Source of the DNA: Notospermus geniculatus
Lineage: Eukaryota > Nemertea > Pilidiophora > Heteronemertea > Lineidae
NCBI GenBank assembly: GCA_002633025.1
Contig: NMRB01000625.1
Coordinates: 121,935 to 185,934 of the forward strand
DNA length: 64,000 nucleotides
Reading direction: 5' to 3'
Below, one piece after another: positions 33,730 through 46,792 of this stretch. A program made the position numbers and the translations under genes. Position 1 is the first letter of the stretch. Every line of letters starts with the position of its first letter. The notes under the pieces are model-generated. The model searched no databases, had not been told where the DNA came from, and was given only the letters and a program-made list of their open reading frames with translations.

Positions 33730-34180
33730 ATCCCCGGCCCCCTCACTCCTTAATTTTAGGGTACACATATGCTTGTTCCTGAGTTTGAAAAGGACCCCCT
33801 TATGGAAGGAACCAAGGAAAATTTTCCACCCCTTTCTGCGGGCTTTTTTCATCCAATTAGACCCCCTAACTAATGGAAGGAACCAAGATATTTTCACCCC
33901 TTTTTCGGGATTTTTTATGTAATTAGACACCCTAATTTTGAAGGAACCAATGGATTTTCACCCCCTTTTTACAAGCTTTTTCATTGAGAATAGGACTTTC
34001 ATAGGCCTACCCCTTTTTATTATTTTTTCGGGAAGAGAAACTTTTGCCCCCCTTTTAAAGAATTTTTCGGGAGAAAAGTCATTCAAAGTCCCCCTATTTT
34101 AAGTGTTTTTCGGGAATTTTTTCCCGAAGACTGCTGCCGAAAATGACCCCTTTTCCCGCGAAAATTGGTACGAGCATGCG
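33730..34180. repeat. Degenerate GGAACCAA…TTTTTCGGG repeat tract
   Basis: Loosely periodic units (about 55-60 bp) contain GGAAGGAACCAA, TTTTCACCCC and TTTTTCGGGA, followed by more diverged C- and T-rich units. It has no coding character. Confidence 0.55.
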
Positions 34181-34392
34181 GTATGGTTGACACCTGAGTG
34201 GGGGGGCCGGGGTGTTATCCCCTTGCCTTGTGAAGGAGGGCACGTTGTGTTTGAAGCCTTTTCTGATAGGGGTTGGCCTATCCCCATCCCAGGAATTATA
34301 TTTTTATAATTCCTCCAAATCTAACACAGTCCCTAGGCCTACAGCCATCCCCTTGTCCCGAAGCCCATCCCCATGAGCGCCCATGACTCACT

Positions 34393-34466
34393 CACTGGGA
34401 CGTTCTGGTATTGGGCCGGGACATTTTGGTAATGGGACGTTTTGGCATTGGGACGTTCTGACTGGT
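34393..34466. repeat. Short tandem repeat around GGGACGTTTTGG
   Basis: About four irregular 17-18 bp units (GGGACGTTCTGGTATT, GGGACATTTTGGTAAT, GGGACGTTTTGGCATT, GGGACGTTCTGACTGG). Confidence 0.7.
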
Positions 34467-34739
34467 AACTGGTTCTGACTGCACTAGGCCTATGTATATA
34501 TAGCCTAGGCCTATAGGTGGTTAGGACACTTGCTCTCCCAAGATGACAGGTCTGATTTTTTTAAGTTCTTAATTTCACTGTGATAAAAGTCAGTTTAAAT
34601 AGAATAAAGATATTGAACATCTCTTTCCTGTCTTTATTTTGCATGATGTGGTTTCTTTCCATGTTAGTCACCCAGGAAAAATCAGTGAAGACAATCTCTG
34701 TGGGAGATCGCCATGGTCCAAGCTTGCCTGCAGGTAGCC

Positions 34740-36080
34740 CTACATTTCATGCTCAATAATGCACCTAGCGGCGTCCTTCGAAGAAGGGTTCCGGTAGATC
34801 ATACATAATATCAGGTCGTTTCGTTACTGGCAGTGACTGCCTTTTGAGGCGAGCTGTTTTCTTTGGGGCCCTTGTGAACAATAGTAATAGGAAATCTATT
34901 GTTCACGAGGGGCCCAAAGAAAACAGCTCGCCTCAAAAGGCAGTCACTGCACGGCCTTTTCGTTACAGTCGGTTCGTTACATTGTTTGGTTGTTTCATTA
35001 CACGGGTTTGGTTGTTTCACTACACGCCTTCGCTACCGAATTTATTGTGGCGAATAATTTTCTTGCACCTGTTATGTGAAACTTGATAGGCCTACCAGAC
35101 CATTGTTTTTCTCACTGCAACGTAAACAGAACGGGGATAGCTGGTTCCCGTGTCGACGGCCTTTTAGTTACCGTCGCTCCCGTTTCGCTACACTGCGAAA
35201 GACAGGCAGTCTGAAGTAAAGATCAGTCATTCAAGTAAATATATGTTCACTGGAAAGAAGTTGGCATACGAATTTGGTATGACTGGAAAGAGCATTCTTC
35301 CTGGATTTATACAGCCAAATGAATTATTGAAGAATGCAAGGAGAGCTTTGGGAGAAGTGGATTTTGAAATATAACGATTACGAGTCAGATTGAAATGCTG
35401 AAGTCGCGATATAAGCGTGGCAGAATTCCCGGCGAGAAGCACGTGTTAGGGGCGCAATCTTAGGGACTAAAAATTTGGAAGGGAGTGCCTGGGTAGGGAA
35501 GGAATTTGTGTAAGGAACCAATGGCGAATGGGAAGTGGAACAGAATGAAAAATAATGAAAGTTTTGTTGAAGTTATCACTTTTAATTTGAATCGTGCAAT
35601 GTGCAAACCACAGCAAAAGGACGGTAGCGCCGCGGGAATTGAAGGCCAAAGACAGGAGCCAGTCGATGTGGCGAAAGACTGGAACGACACCACGGTAACC
35701 ATCTCGGCTAGGCGTATCCCCATTCTGTTATGTTGCATGAAAAAAAAATTAACAGTCTACATGGTCTAGTATCAAGTTTCACACAAGCAAGTAATAAGAA
35801 AAGTCCTGAATTAAAGTTAGAACGCAGTATTCGCCACAATAAATTCGGTAACGAAAGCGTGTAATGAAACGACCAAACACATGTAACGAAACGACCAAAC
35901 ACGTGTAACGAAACAACCAAAAATGTAACAAACTGACTGTAACGAAAAGGCCGTGCAACGAAACGACCGTAAACCGATCATACATGTCATAGGGGCCAGG
36001 TTGGAATAAGTCAGCCTGGCCATCATGCTTCAGACTTCGAAGGACGTCGCTAGGTGCATATTCAGCACCAAATGCACCTA
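34740..36080. mobile_element. Composite TIR element, about 1.3 kb, with an internal perfect hairpin
   Basis: Left arm words CACCTAGCGGCGTCCTTCGAAG, GGTCGTTTCGTTAC and ATTTATTGTGGCGAAT recur in reverse complement at 36040-36055, 35960-35980 and 35828-35842. Outer arms therefore reach about 300 bp. Inside the left arm, 34829-34957 is a near-perfect hairpin with arms of about 54 bp (GCAGTGACTGCCTTTTGAGG and complement). The interior (35100-35770) holds a 45-codon frame at 35242-35376 with no family I recognise. Confidence 0.65.
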
Positions 36081-36089
36081 CTTGCCACA

Positions 36090-36878
36090 CATGACAGAGG
36101 ATGCACCGGTATCTTTTGCGTGGCATCCTATAAATATCAAAGATATTGAAAACTTACAGAGATGATGTTGTTTTGTTCTGTGTTCAGTGAGAGACATGAT
36201 GTCATGGCATGATTATTGCTCAGTACATGTAGTATTACTAATAGTGGGAACACCTTGGGAGTGTACAACTTGCTAAGTAAGAAATTGTTAAAAAGCAAGA
36301 CGGATGTGATTTGTTTGTCGGGAGGGAGACGATTTCACCACCTATAGTATTACATGCAAGGTAAAGGAAAGGGAGAGCGCTTGGTAAATATGGTCAATTC
36401 TTCTTTCCCACTTGGATCAGAACACTCCTTCCTGATGGCTAACGTGATAGATATGTTGAGTATGTAAATGTAATCAGGAGCCTATTCTTGTTTTCAGTGT
36501 GGGACTCAATCACTACAGATGAGTGCGTTAACTGGACTGGAAGGGTTTCCCCTTTGGTTACAGCTCTGATATGTTGAAATACACAGGATATGGCTGCATT
36601 TGTATTCACAGTTTGCTGAGTATCACAATTGGATATCTTGTCAGTGTGGACATAAATCTTTATTTGTAATGTGAGTGTCATTGAATTGTATAGCATTCAG
36701 ATTTGTGGTGTCTGATAGTGATCAAATTCCCATTGTGGGCACAGCAGTTTCTGTGTGATATTTCTGTAGGCCTGTTAAATGTTCAGAGATTAAGGTCATG
36801 AAATGGTGTTTTGTGTGAGAAAGAGAGGCCATGTGCTGAGACTTGTCCATTCCACCTGAAAAAGAACGATTTGACCAG
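36090..36878. other. Gene-less stretch
   Basis: No gene or strong repeat recognised between the TIR element and the minisatellite. Confidence 0.4.
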
Positions 36879-37310
36879 TTGGCCTTCACCTTGATGAGCC
36901 CTTGGTTGGCAGTAGGCCATGACCTTGATGAGCAGGTGGCCTTCAACCTTTGATGAGCCCTTGATTGGCAGTAAGCCATGACCTTGATCAGCAGTTGGCC
37001 TTCACCTTGATGAGCCCTTGATTGGCAGTAAGCCATGACCTTGATGAGCAGGTGGCCTTCAACCTTTGATGAGCCCTTGATTGGCAGTAAGCCATGACCT
37101 TGATCAGCAGTTGGCCTTCACCTTGATGAACCCTTGATTGGCAGTAGGCCATGACCTTGATGAGCAGTTGGCCTTCACCTTGATGAACCCTTGATTAGCA
37201 GTAGGCCATGACCTTGATCAGCAGTTGGCCTTCACTTTGATGAACCCTTGATTGGCAGTAGGCCACATGACCTTGATCAGCAGTTGGTGTCAACCAAATG
37301 AACAGTTGGT
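36879..37310. repeat. 57-bp tandem repeat array
   Basis: About seven to eight units of TTGGCCTTCACCTTGATGAG, then CCCTTGATTGGCAGTAGGCC and ATGACCTTGATGAGCAG. Units differ by point changes (GAGCAG/ATCAGCAG, AGCAGGTGG/AGCAGTTGG). A 57-bp period keeps frame, so the minus strand reads a repeated peptide (MAYCQSRAHQ) for two to three units, but nothing suggests that it is translated. Confidence 0.85.
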
Positions 37311-40300
37311 CTTCACCTTGAAATGGGGAGATGGTCTTCACATTTATGGAGGGTTCAGCCGTGCATGAGCCTTGATGGACAAAATGGCCGTCACTAAGTG
37401 TCAGGCTTCAACTGGGTGGTTAGGGTAGTTTTATCTCCTCATGATGGATTCATCATCATCTGCCTCTGTTGTGGTGTAACTTCAGCGACTACATCGTTGA
37501 TCAAGTACCAGGTAGTCTGGTAGTTGATGGCATTATTGAACTCATTCATATTGACTCTAGCTGGAATCAATGGGATTGATGTCAGGTATTAGCTGGCACG
37601 TTGGGTGGGGTTACTTAATGTCTCCTCAGGATACGGCAAGAGAAACACAGAAGTGATTCATTGTAGCATGGTTAGCATGCGATGTATGCAAACACTTGCG
37701 ATTCTTGCCAAGGGTCATCACGCTCACTGTTCACAGTTTGATAAGCTGATATATTGTAGGTGGAAACTAGAACCCCACTGCGAATCAACCCTTGTTCACC
37801 CTCATGATTTACAACGGCAGTGACAAGTCTTGGAAGGTTACTGAGCAGGTGATATTTACATGAGTATGGTATGGTATATTCTTACATCATCTTTATTTTT
37901 GTTACAGTAAAGTTCAATTTTAACAATAGCAACCTCATCGCACCTAAAATATTGTAAAATGCATCATTGCTAAAAGAGAGTTCATTGAATCATCTCTGAC
38001 TATAGATCTGCTTGTCTAAAGGATTGCTTGTCTAAATTTCAGGAAGCCTCTCAGATTTGCAGCAAGCTTCTTACATGATGTCTTGACAGTTTATCTTGAT
38101 TCCTGACTCTTTCACATTATTCAGTGTGATTGACAGGATTTCTATTAGCTAATTGAGAAGCTCATCAATCATCCCCACTGTGATCATCATAAACAGTGGC
38201 ACACTATTAAGTGGATTGATCTGATTTTGCTCCTTTCTATGAACCGAATGAAAGAATTTGGAAAAATATCTGCTGTGGGTGCAAGATAAAGTTTCATTAA
38301 ATAGGGTAGCTTTGACAGTTGAGGTGATGATGCTTTTCATTCAGTTTCATCCACACATTGAAAGCTTTTTGAAACTGGCATCAAAAACATGGATAAGAGA
38401 AGGCATTGTAAGTGAATTTATTAGATTGCACAGGAATTGGACGTTGAAAGGAAACCAGTTCTTCAGAATTGGCTTGGTTTTCAGGAAGTTGGTTGTTGAC
38501 CGACATTCTTGGATATGACTGCATGAGCTCATGTGATATGGAAGCGAGACCAATCAAAATCATTGAATGTCTGAGCATTCTCGGAAAATTCACCCTTCGC
38601 CAATCAGCCATTCGGTTACTTCTGGGTTCATCACCCTCAAATGTCATAGTGCTGTACAGGGGTGTGTTGTGCCAAATATTTTGTCACTCAGCCCCAAACA
38701 GCCCTCATGAGACACGTCTGTACCACTGACACATCAACTCAGCTTGATGGCCTTATTTGTAATAATTATAGATTCCTCCTGCCCTCCCTTTATCTGGTGA
38801 GGTTGCTATGGTAACAGTATCATGTGTATCAGAGAGATGATTGGTACCTTGGCATCAATTTTACATTTACATTACGGTACATTTAGGCAACAAAGGACGT
38901 TGCGCCTGGTCTTCAGACATTTGGCGATTTGTACTGATTTCTGACCGTTCTGATCTCTCTTTGCTTTATAAACCAGCATTTTATGAATTTTTATTTCTCG
39001 TAAAGCACCTGATTACCTACATGTGGAAACTTTTCATTTGTACAATGAAGTCTAGGTGGAGCAAGTGTTGTTAACTTGGATCTGATCGTAGTTGCTGTGT
39101 GAGCATGGTTTAATGCAGTAGCTATAGCGGATTTCTCCCATTCTATCGGATATTTTGGATTACTTTTCAAAGCAGGTAGGGAGATTTTTCTGTCAATGAA
39201 TTGTCTGGCTTGAGATATCGCTCTGCCATGTGCAACACGATGGTGTACAGACTTTGAGTGTCTAAAAAACTTCATGTGCGAGAGCATCGGTGTGTGTTTC
39301 TCTGCCATGCTCCAGTGTTTGAGTGGTGTCTGCATCTATGGCCATTACCTGATGATAAAGGCTTCTGGAGGAAAGTATCAAATGACCCGTCCTACCTGTT
39401 GTGATTGGGTCTGCTCGACAGTTGATCGCAGCAATATGATGAGAAAATCACTGTGATCGCTGGAGTCAGATCCATTAACCGATTTACCTCTAGAACTAGT
39501 TCCTTGCCAATCAAAGACTAATTTGTACGCTTGTCTACATGTTGGTGTTCACTTGATCTGGATTTTAGTTTTCAAACCCGTTGAGGTTTTCAAGAGTGTA
39601 GGGCCATTAGTTCATCCTTATTGTGTCATGCGAGTGCTAGACTTTATTCTGTCTTGTCGGTGACACCACGGTTTGCTAGTCTCCACTGCAGAAACAGTCT
39701 CCAGCATATCCAGGAGACGATGATTCCTTGCATTTTGATGTTCTGAAAGCAATTCTGCATTTTGTTCTGCCTCTGATGTAGACCTGTGTTGCAGAATCAT
39801 TGTCTACATGCATTGAATACTCTGAATTCAGTACCGCAGTCAGAACATCTTATAGTAACAGATGGGCGCTCAGATCTGCCACTACAAGTGTACCATTGTT
39901 ATGCCTTAGAAGTTCTGGTACTTACAATGCTTTGTACAGACTGTTTACAGCATGGGTGATGAAAAAGCAGTGGATTGCTCATCAACTCTCTCATTGCCAG
40001 GATATTTTAGTATAAGAAAAAGTCTGTGTGATGTTACCACTTACTACTGGTAGCAGCAGTGTCAGGATAATGGATTGTCCATGCCAGGAGTGCCATCTCC
40101 AATTTGGTGACGTATCACAAGCTATTCTCTCGGTGGTTTCGCCAACATTGCTGATTTGAAAGAAAAATCACATTATTTATGCTTCCAAATGGACACTAGT
40201 AATAGTATTGACTTCTCCCAAGAGAAATTGACAACTGGCTTCATTTACTTCACTGATACTGTAACTTAGCTCCAGTCTTGCTGTCTAATTAGGAAAAGAT

Positions 40301-42447
40301 GTAGGGTCGAAGCTGAAGGCATTAACTTGTAGTGGCAGTGCCAGTTGAAGATTATCAGTGAGTGGTTACTAGAGATTTTGTTAAAGTTTGCATGTGAGTT
40401 TTTTTTAATGAATCACTGGGTGTTGGTCAAATGGTCTTGCTGTCTAATTAGGAAAAGATGTAGGGTCGAAGCTGAAGGCATTAACTTGTAGTGGCAGTGC
40501 CAGTTGAAGATTATCAGTGAGTGGTTACTATAGAGATTTTGTTCAAGTTTGCATGTGAGTTTTTTTTAATGAATCACTGGGTGTTGGTCAAATGATGGAA
40601 AGTAATCAAGGGAGGAGTACCGCAGAACACATTTGCTACAGGAAACCATCGTAATAATTGGTTTTTGCCTTCCTGGTATAATGACTTACACACTCTCCTC
40701 TCTGAGTACAAATGACCACACCCAAGAGTTAACACCAGCATAAATCATGTTTATCGAATTATTGACCTTGACTGCAGTATCCTGACATCATGAATTTTTT
40801 GTGATTACGTGACAATTATCACAGATTTTTTACATAAGACAATATTCTCAGCCATCTTTTATGTCTTTGATGTTCAAGGGAAATGGTCTTCGCTGGGTCT
40901 TTGATGTTGATCATGTGATACTGAATTCAGGTAATCAGTAAATAATGACTGAACATCATTTGCCTCTTCTCAGAAGATAAGGTGGTGATTGATAGGTGTC
41001 ACATTCAATGAGGCCATCAAAGGGTTCTGCTGGAGAATGGCTGGCCCTTTTGGCTATAAGGACCTCCCGGCTAAACATCCTTCTAAATTGTGACAAGTCC
41101 CTTAGGCCTATGCGAAATTGGATACCTTACATACATGACATAACTAGAAACTGCAAGCACTCAGGCCTTTTGATAGCTTTCATCGGAATGTAGAAAACCT
41201 CATTGATTTCCTTTCATCATATTTTACAGAAATTCTAACCCCATACATTATTTAATCCTCTTTATCTCTATATTCCATTGGGTATCAATGCCTCAATATG
41301 ATGTTATAATATTGCCTTATGAATTTATAATGGTGATTAGTGTTCGCTTGCTGGCGCTATGTGCTGAAGAGGAATACCTGATCAGGCCGCCAACATTCGT
41401 GACTCTTCTAGCAAGCGCATTATGGCGTAATTGACTCATTTGGCTGCTCGACTTTGTGTAAGCCATGTAAGCTTTAATGGAGGATTACTTGCTTTGAATG
41501 ATCGCTGGCAAAAAAGTTGCTACATAAACTAACACTGCACTTTTTACTTCACTGAATAGTTTACAGTGGATCAAGTCTAATGTAAATGCGGTTAACACCA
41601 CATATTGTGCTGATGTTGCAGAGGAGGATCTACTCTGCCTTGATAAAAAATGCAGACTGCAATCTTAACAGTTTATGGTGTACTTTTGATAGTTACCTAA
41701 GAAACCTATTTCTTGTACTTTATGAAATGAAGGAAACATACAGATTCAAAGCATGTTATTTTCTAGAATTCAGATTACTGGTACAACTTGCTCAAATGAA
41801 TGACATGTGATACCTATTTCCGGTTTTTCTCCATTAAATAATATGTGGGACACACTCTGATGACAACTACATCATACATGTCATAACCCACTTTTATTAT
41901 GTATTCACTTTTAGTTCCTGAATTAAATCGTGTGCACCATTTTCCTCTCGACTATCACATACATGTATGTACATCTTGTACTCCTAGGCTTCACATCAAT
42001 TCTCAGGTAGGGGATATGCATTTGTTGTTCTCAGATTGATGAAGCATGATGTGTTTGAATCAAGCAAATAATCCCAGGGGTTTCTAGAGCAAAATTCTTG
42101 TTCGATCAAAAAGTTCAGAACACTTATCAGCAGACCGCGCTCATCTAGAAACATTGGATGTAGGCCTACCAGTGCTGCCTTTATGGGTCAGACATGCAAA
42201 ACTACCATCAGACAACCTGAATTTGATGTATGTTAAGGTCATTTCCTTCTGTGGCCAAGCCAGATCATGGCTGTCTACACTGGCAACATTAATTTTTTTC
42301 AACATTTGAAGGTGTACACAGGAGAACATTTGTCCAAAGTGTTGTTACTCTGAACGCCACGAGAGTCTAACATCAACCATACCTCCACCTCAAACACTTT
42401 GTCCAGTTTAACTTATCATTGGGTTCCACCAGTATTGCACTTCCATT
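37311..42447. other. 5-kb gene-less region with one tandem duplication
   Basis: No exon with conserved coding content was recognised on either strand. The only structure noted is a two-unit duplication of 159 bp (40277-40435 and 40436-40594, beginning CTTGCTGTCTAATTAGG). The region could be intron or 5' flank of the GRWD1 gene that lies further right on the plus strand. Confidence 0.45.
40277..40594. repeat. Two-unit tandem duplication, 159 bp
   Basis: CTTGCTGTCTAATTAGGAAA through GTTGGTCAAATG is repeated almost identically; differences include TACTAGAG/TACTATAGAG and GTTAAAG/GTTCAAG. High identity suggests a recent origin. Confidence 0.9.
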
Positions 42448-42453
42448 CCCCTC

Positions 42454-43143
42454 TATGGGCGGTTAAAACCGCAAATAAAGGACATCAAAACGAGGACATC
42501 GTATATGCAAAACGACGACTTTGTACAATGTATTTGTTGAACGAAGTCTATGTGACACATGTGTGATGTATCGCGATGTCTATGTTACACGGCATAGACA
42601 AGACAGTACGTAGAATAAACTCTGTGCACAAAGCACAAAGAGGACAGTACACACCACAACAAGGAAGTTACGAAACGAAGACAGCATGCACCACGAAAAG
42701 GACATTGCGAGACGAAGACAATAGGTGGCGCTGTTTATGTTGGTTGAGCAGGAACAATCTACAAGACGACACGAAGACAGCATATACCACAAAATGGACT
42801 TTGCGAGAGGAAGACAACAGGTGGCGCTCCCGTTGCTCTTTTCTCTTATAACACTTCACAACAATGAGAAAATTGCGACGCGAGCGCCACCTGTTGTCTT
42901 CGTCTCGCAACGTCCTTTTCGTGGTGCATGCTGTCTTCGTTTCGTAACGTCCTTGTTGTGGTGTGTGCTGTCCTCTTTGTGCTTTGTGCACAGAGTTTAT
43001 TCTACGTACTGTCTTGTCTGTGCCGTGTAACATAGACATCGCGATACATCACATAGACTTCGTTCAACACATACAATGTCCTCGTTTTGCATATACGATG
43101 TCCTCGTTTTGATGTCCTTTATTTGCGGTTATAACCGCCCATA
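42454..43143. mobile_element. 690-bp fold-back element with 6-bp target duplication
   Basis: Ends TATGGGCGGTTAAAACCGC and GCGGTTATAACCGCCCATA. The direct repeat CCCCTC lies at 42448-42453 and 43144-43149. Arms pair for about 290 bp and contain CGAAGACAGCATGCACCACG, GGTGGCGCT and CATCGCGATACATCA. The left half includes an extra about 105-bp duplication (CGAAGACAGCAT … GGTGGCGCT twice). No coding capacity. Confidence 0.85.
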
Positions 43144-43149
43144 CCCCTC

Positions 43150-45965
43150 CCTCCACAGTGATGTGAATCAGCTAGCTACAGTGATGAAAAGATGAATGCT
43201 AACGAAACTGCTAGCATGCGACGCAGAGAGAAAGCCCATATCATATGTCACACAATTCTGATTTAATCTTCTGATCATGCTCAGGAAGGAACAAAAGTGA
43301 ACGGAACTGTCACGAAATCCTGTCAGCCATCCTGTGGAGCAGTAGATTACTTAATGCTTTGCACTATCATCATGATACTGTCGGTTTCATCGTTGCATAT
43401 TGGCAGTAACTGTGCATCAGTTTGTAGATTCTTCTGTCAAACTGGAATGAAGTCAAAGAGCAGTAGTATTGACGAAAATGCTATGTCTTGTGAGTGCAGG
43501 CCTCAATCAGGCTACATTTGCACTTGTACTTGCAATCAGCCAATCAATCAGGGATAACCTATTGAGGTTCGACCTGGGGCCATATGCATATAAAAAGTCT
43601 TAAGTAAAATTTCCCTTAAACTGTTCGCGATTGAACATCTGCACTCACCCTCCCAACTACAACAGATGCCATCACCTTCACTTCCGAGAACTGCAAACCA
43701 GTGTCTCAGATTTGGATCACATTTCAAACTGTCAGTGTGGATATGAAATTGAGTGGGATTGATTCATAGCTAAGAGCTAGGTTTCATAATGGCACTAATT
43801 GCTGCAACCAAGCATAAGTTGTCTTCTGAACTGAGTTCTCTCTCATGGTTGTTCAACATTGCCTTTGTGATGTTTCAAAGCCTTCATTTGTTTGTCATAC
43901 TAGTAGTTGAGGAGATGGTGAAAAGGAAGGAAGAGAAGACAGAGAAGAGAAGAGATCAGAGGAAATTCTTCAGCTTTGTGACAATTTTCCACCACTTACT
44001 GCAGAGAGAACCTTCTTGAACAGACTTTTTTGTTGCCAATATGCTGTTGATATCATCTTTGCCGAACCATAGTCCCATATTGTTGCAAGCAGGCAAACCA
44101 TCTGACAGGAAAATGCATCAGTTGTGCCTAGTTGCAAAATCTTGTTGTTCGTTAGATTGCTTTTGAAGAGGTTTACGTGTAGGATGTGCTTTAATTTCCT
44201 ATGTTACATATGTTGCTGAAGAGAGTGAGCATGCCTCACAGAGGGGGTACAAAGAACCACATTGACTGATGCAAGATACAGTACCGGGTACACTTAGCTG
44301 CTTGGACTTGTCAAACCTGTCCTTGTGGTCACCAAACTGCTCAATGCTGTGGCTATTGTTTGCTTCACTTAGGTTTTCCTATGGATTCGTTTTCTGTTCG
44401 TAAGTGATGTACATGTACATGTACCTTACATAATAACGAGCAGTGTGTTAGTCAACATCATGAATTCTCATTTTCTTCCTTAATGCATTGTCTTACTGAA
44501 TACAATATACCTCCTCTGATTACTATTATCAGTATTCTTGATGGTGGAACTGTTTCTTTATTTGGTGTCTATTTTCCGTGATCATTACCAAACTCAACTG
44601 GTAATAGTACAGTTGTGTAATGAAGGATTTCAGTAATCATTCATCATTTATTCATGTGATCAATACGTCCTTAGCAGTCTCCAGTACATGTAACTGCTTT
44701 GCATGTGTGTTGAAGACTTCTAACCCATTTGCCTTTGGATTGGATTAAAAAAAGGTGTTTTACATCCATCATTGGTTGAAATTAAGGTATGTTACTGTGG
44801 AGTGCTAGAACGGCAGTGTTGCAGAATGAACACCTGAAATCTGACAGAATGTCTCAGAATATTGAAAAACTAGCAAGAACCCGTGGCAATAATCGGTGAT
44901 TCTGGGTTTGGCTGAGGTTAGAATGCACGGCAAGGTTGGAATTGGTGCAACACGGTTTGCGTAGGGAGAATTTAGAAAGCAATTGAACAACACCGTTAGA
45001 AAAGTAAAATTGCTACCAGAACAAAGTCCTCTTCACAAATTAAACCACCTGTTGCATCAGGATACGGTATCCTCTATTATCAAGGCGAATTTCGAGGCAA
45101 AACAAAGCTTCTAAGTGTGACTTTATTGAGCCGACTTCCAGCATTATTATATAGATATTTCACGAAGGTCTTCTTTCTGCCTATATATTTGTGTCACCGA
45201 TCATTAGGTGCACTAGGATAGCAGTTTTCCATGTATTCTTTAACTGTTGCCCAGAGCAACTATGCTTACAACGTCAGCATGGCGTCCGTTTCTTTGCCGA
45301 CTCTTCTCCTTCCATGGAGATGGCATTGGTATGGATAGATCAATGGCTCCTAACTCCACCCAACCAGCTGATCACGTTTCCTGTTTCAAACTAGCGTGAT
45401 GGAATATAAATCATTTGATTTGCTTGATTGTATTTCTGATACCCGTGGATCGGGTTTTTTATTATTCATCGCTTTTTTGCTGTGATTTGATTTTGGTTTC
45501 GTTGAATGGAACAAGTTGTTGGTCTGGAATTGAAAATGGAAGGATAAAATCTGATTATTTGGTGGTATACTCTCTTGCCATCATCTGTTTGTTCACTATA
45601 ATTATGTCCATACCTCTGGCAAATAATAGGAAACATCAAGTTGATTTCTGCAGTTTGATTTCACCTAATTTCAACATTTCATGCCTATGGTTGACATATG
45701 CTATTTCAGGCTACTTGTTTCACATTCACTGCCATGGCCAATATTTTCAGATTTTTTCAAATATGTGTAAAGAAGCTTGAAAAGAACCTGGACCAACTCA
45801 TTTGGAATGAAAGCTCTCGGCGAGTCCTTTCCAATGAATACCGGTATACAAGGTTCTGTAGGTTTAGATTTGTTTGGTTTGTCAATTTCAATGAAATCAT
45901 CACTGCATGGTGGTAGTAGTGAATGCCAGCATGGTCCTGAGTTATTTGCCAATCTCCACATTGCA
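43150..45965. other. Gene-less region
   Basis: No conserved exon was recognised. ACATGTACATGTACC-type alternating sequence occurs near 44410. Frames at 43297-43557 and 45415-45780 are Cys- or hydrophobic-rich but lack domain or splice evidence. Upstream exons of GRWD1 may lie undetected here. Confidence 0.4.
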
Positions 45966-45970
45966 ACAGT

Positions 45971-46191
45971 CCAGGGTTTGACATAAGCCAAGGCCATTTT
46001 CCAAAACACCCTTGCTGGCCCTCTATTCTAATCCAAAGTGATTGTTGTCCAAGTTCATGGATGGTCAATTTCAGCTAGGCCTAGACCCAGTTTATTATCA
46101 CATTAATCAAATGAAGGCACACAATAGGCCAAGGGTCAGCCAGCCATGGCCCTAAACACTTAAGAGGGCCAGCAAGGGTGTTTTGGAAAAT
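45971..46191. mobile_element. hAT-like MITE copy truncated by a contig join
   Basis: Begins CAGGGTTTGACATAAGCC and reaches the complementary end sequence AGGGCCAGCAAGGGTGTTTT before being cut by the N at 46192. It is the reverse complement of 46446-46687. Confidence 0.7.
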
Positions 46192-46445
46192 NGTTTGGCA
46201 ATCACCACATTTCTGCCAAATTTCAAGTGTTTCTGACAGTTACTTGTGCAATTTCTGGCAAAACTTAATGCATTTTCCCCATTCTACCCTCTGTGCCGAA
46301 ATGGCCGACTTTCGAAAGGGGCCTAGGCAGGCCGCCAGGGCCTACCATCTGCAGACAACCCTCGCTCTCACTCTCAACTGTTTTTCTCTTGTCTTCTTCT
46401 TGGGCGTTGGAACAAATGTCCGGTAGCAACTTAACAACTGCACAG

Positions 46446-46687
46446 TTCAGGGTTTGACATAAGCCAAGGCCATTTTCCAAAACACCCTTGCTGGCCCTCT
46501 AAAGTGTCCAGGGCCATGGCTGGCTGACCCTTGGCCTATTGTGTGCCTTCATTTGATTAATGTGATAATAAACTGGGTCTAGCTGAAATTGACCATCCAT
46601 GACCTTGGACAACAATCACTTTGGATTAGAATAGAGGGCCAGCAAGGGTGTTTTGGAAAATGGCCTTGGCTTATGTCAAACCCTGAC
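46446..46687. mobile_element. 242-bp hAT-like MITE
   Basis: Ends CAGGGTTTGACATAAGCC and GGCTTATGTCAAACCCTG, with long arms (GCCATTTTCCAAAACACCC). ACAGTT flanks both sides (46440-46445, 46688-46693). The CAGGG start suggests hAT; the visible duplication is 6 bp, not 8. Confidence 0.75.
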
Positions 46688-46792
46688 AGTTGTGGCAGAG
46701 ACAGCAGATCAGCTGTGTTGGGCATGTTGGGAGAACACACATGAAGTAGGTCTTCACCATTTTGAATTTCTTCCTCTATTTTGTTCATCCAG

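Noticed and set aside
43789-44019. Frame with a hydrophobic segment followed by a Lys/Glu-rich tail
   Set aside because: Isolated, short, no flanking exons or family resemblance.
45415-45780. 121-residue hydrophobic frame that looks like a membrane protein
   Set aside because: A/T-rich DNA readily yields such frames; no family motif or splice support.
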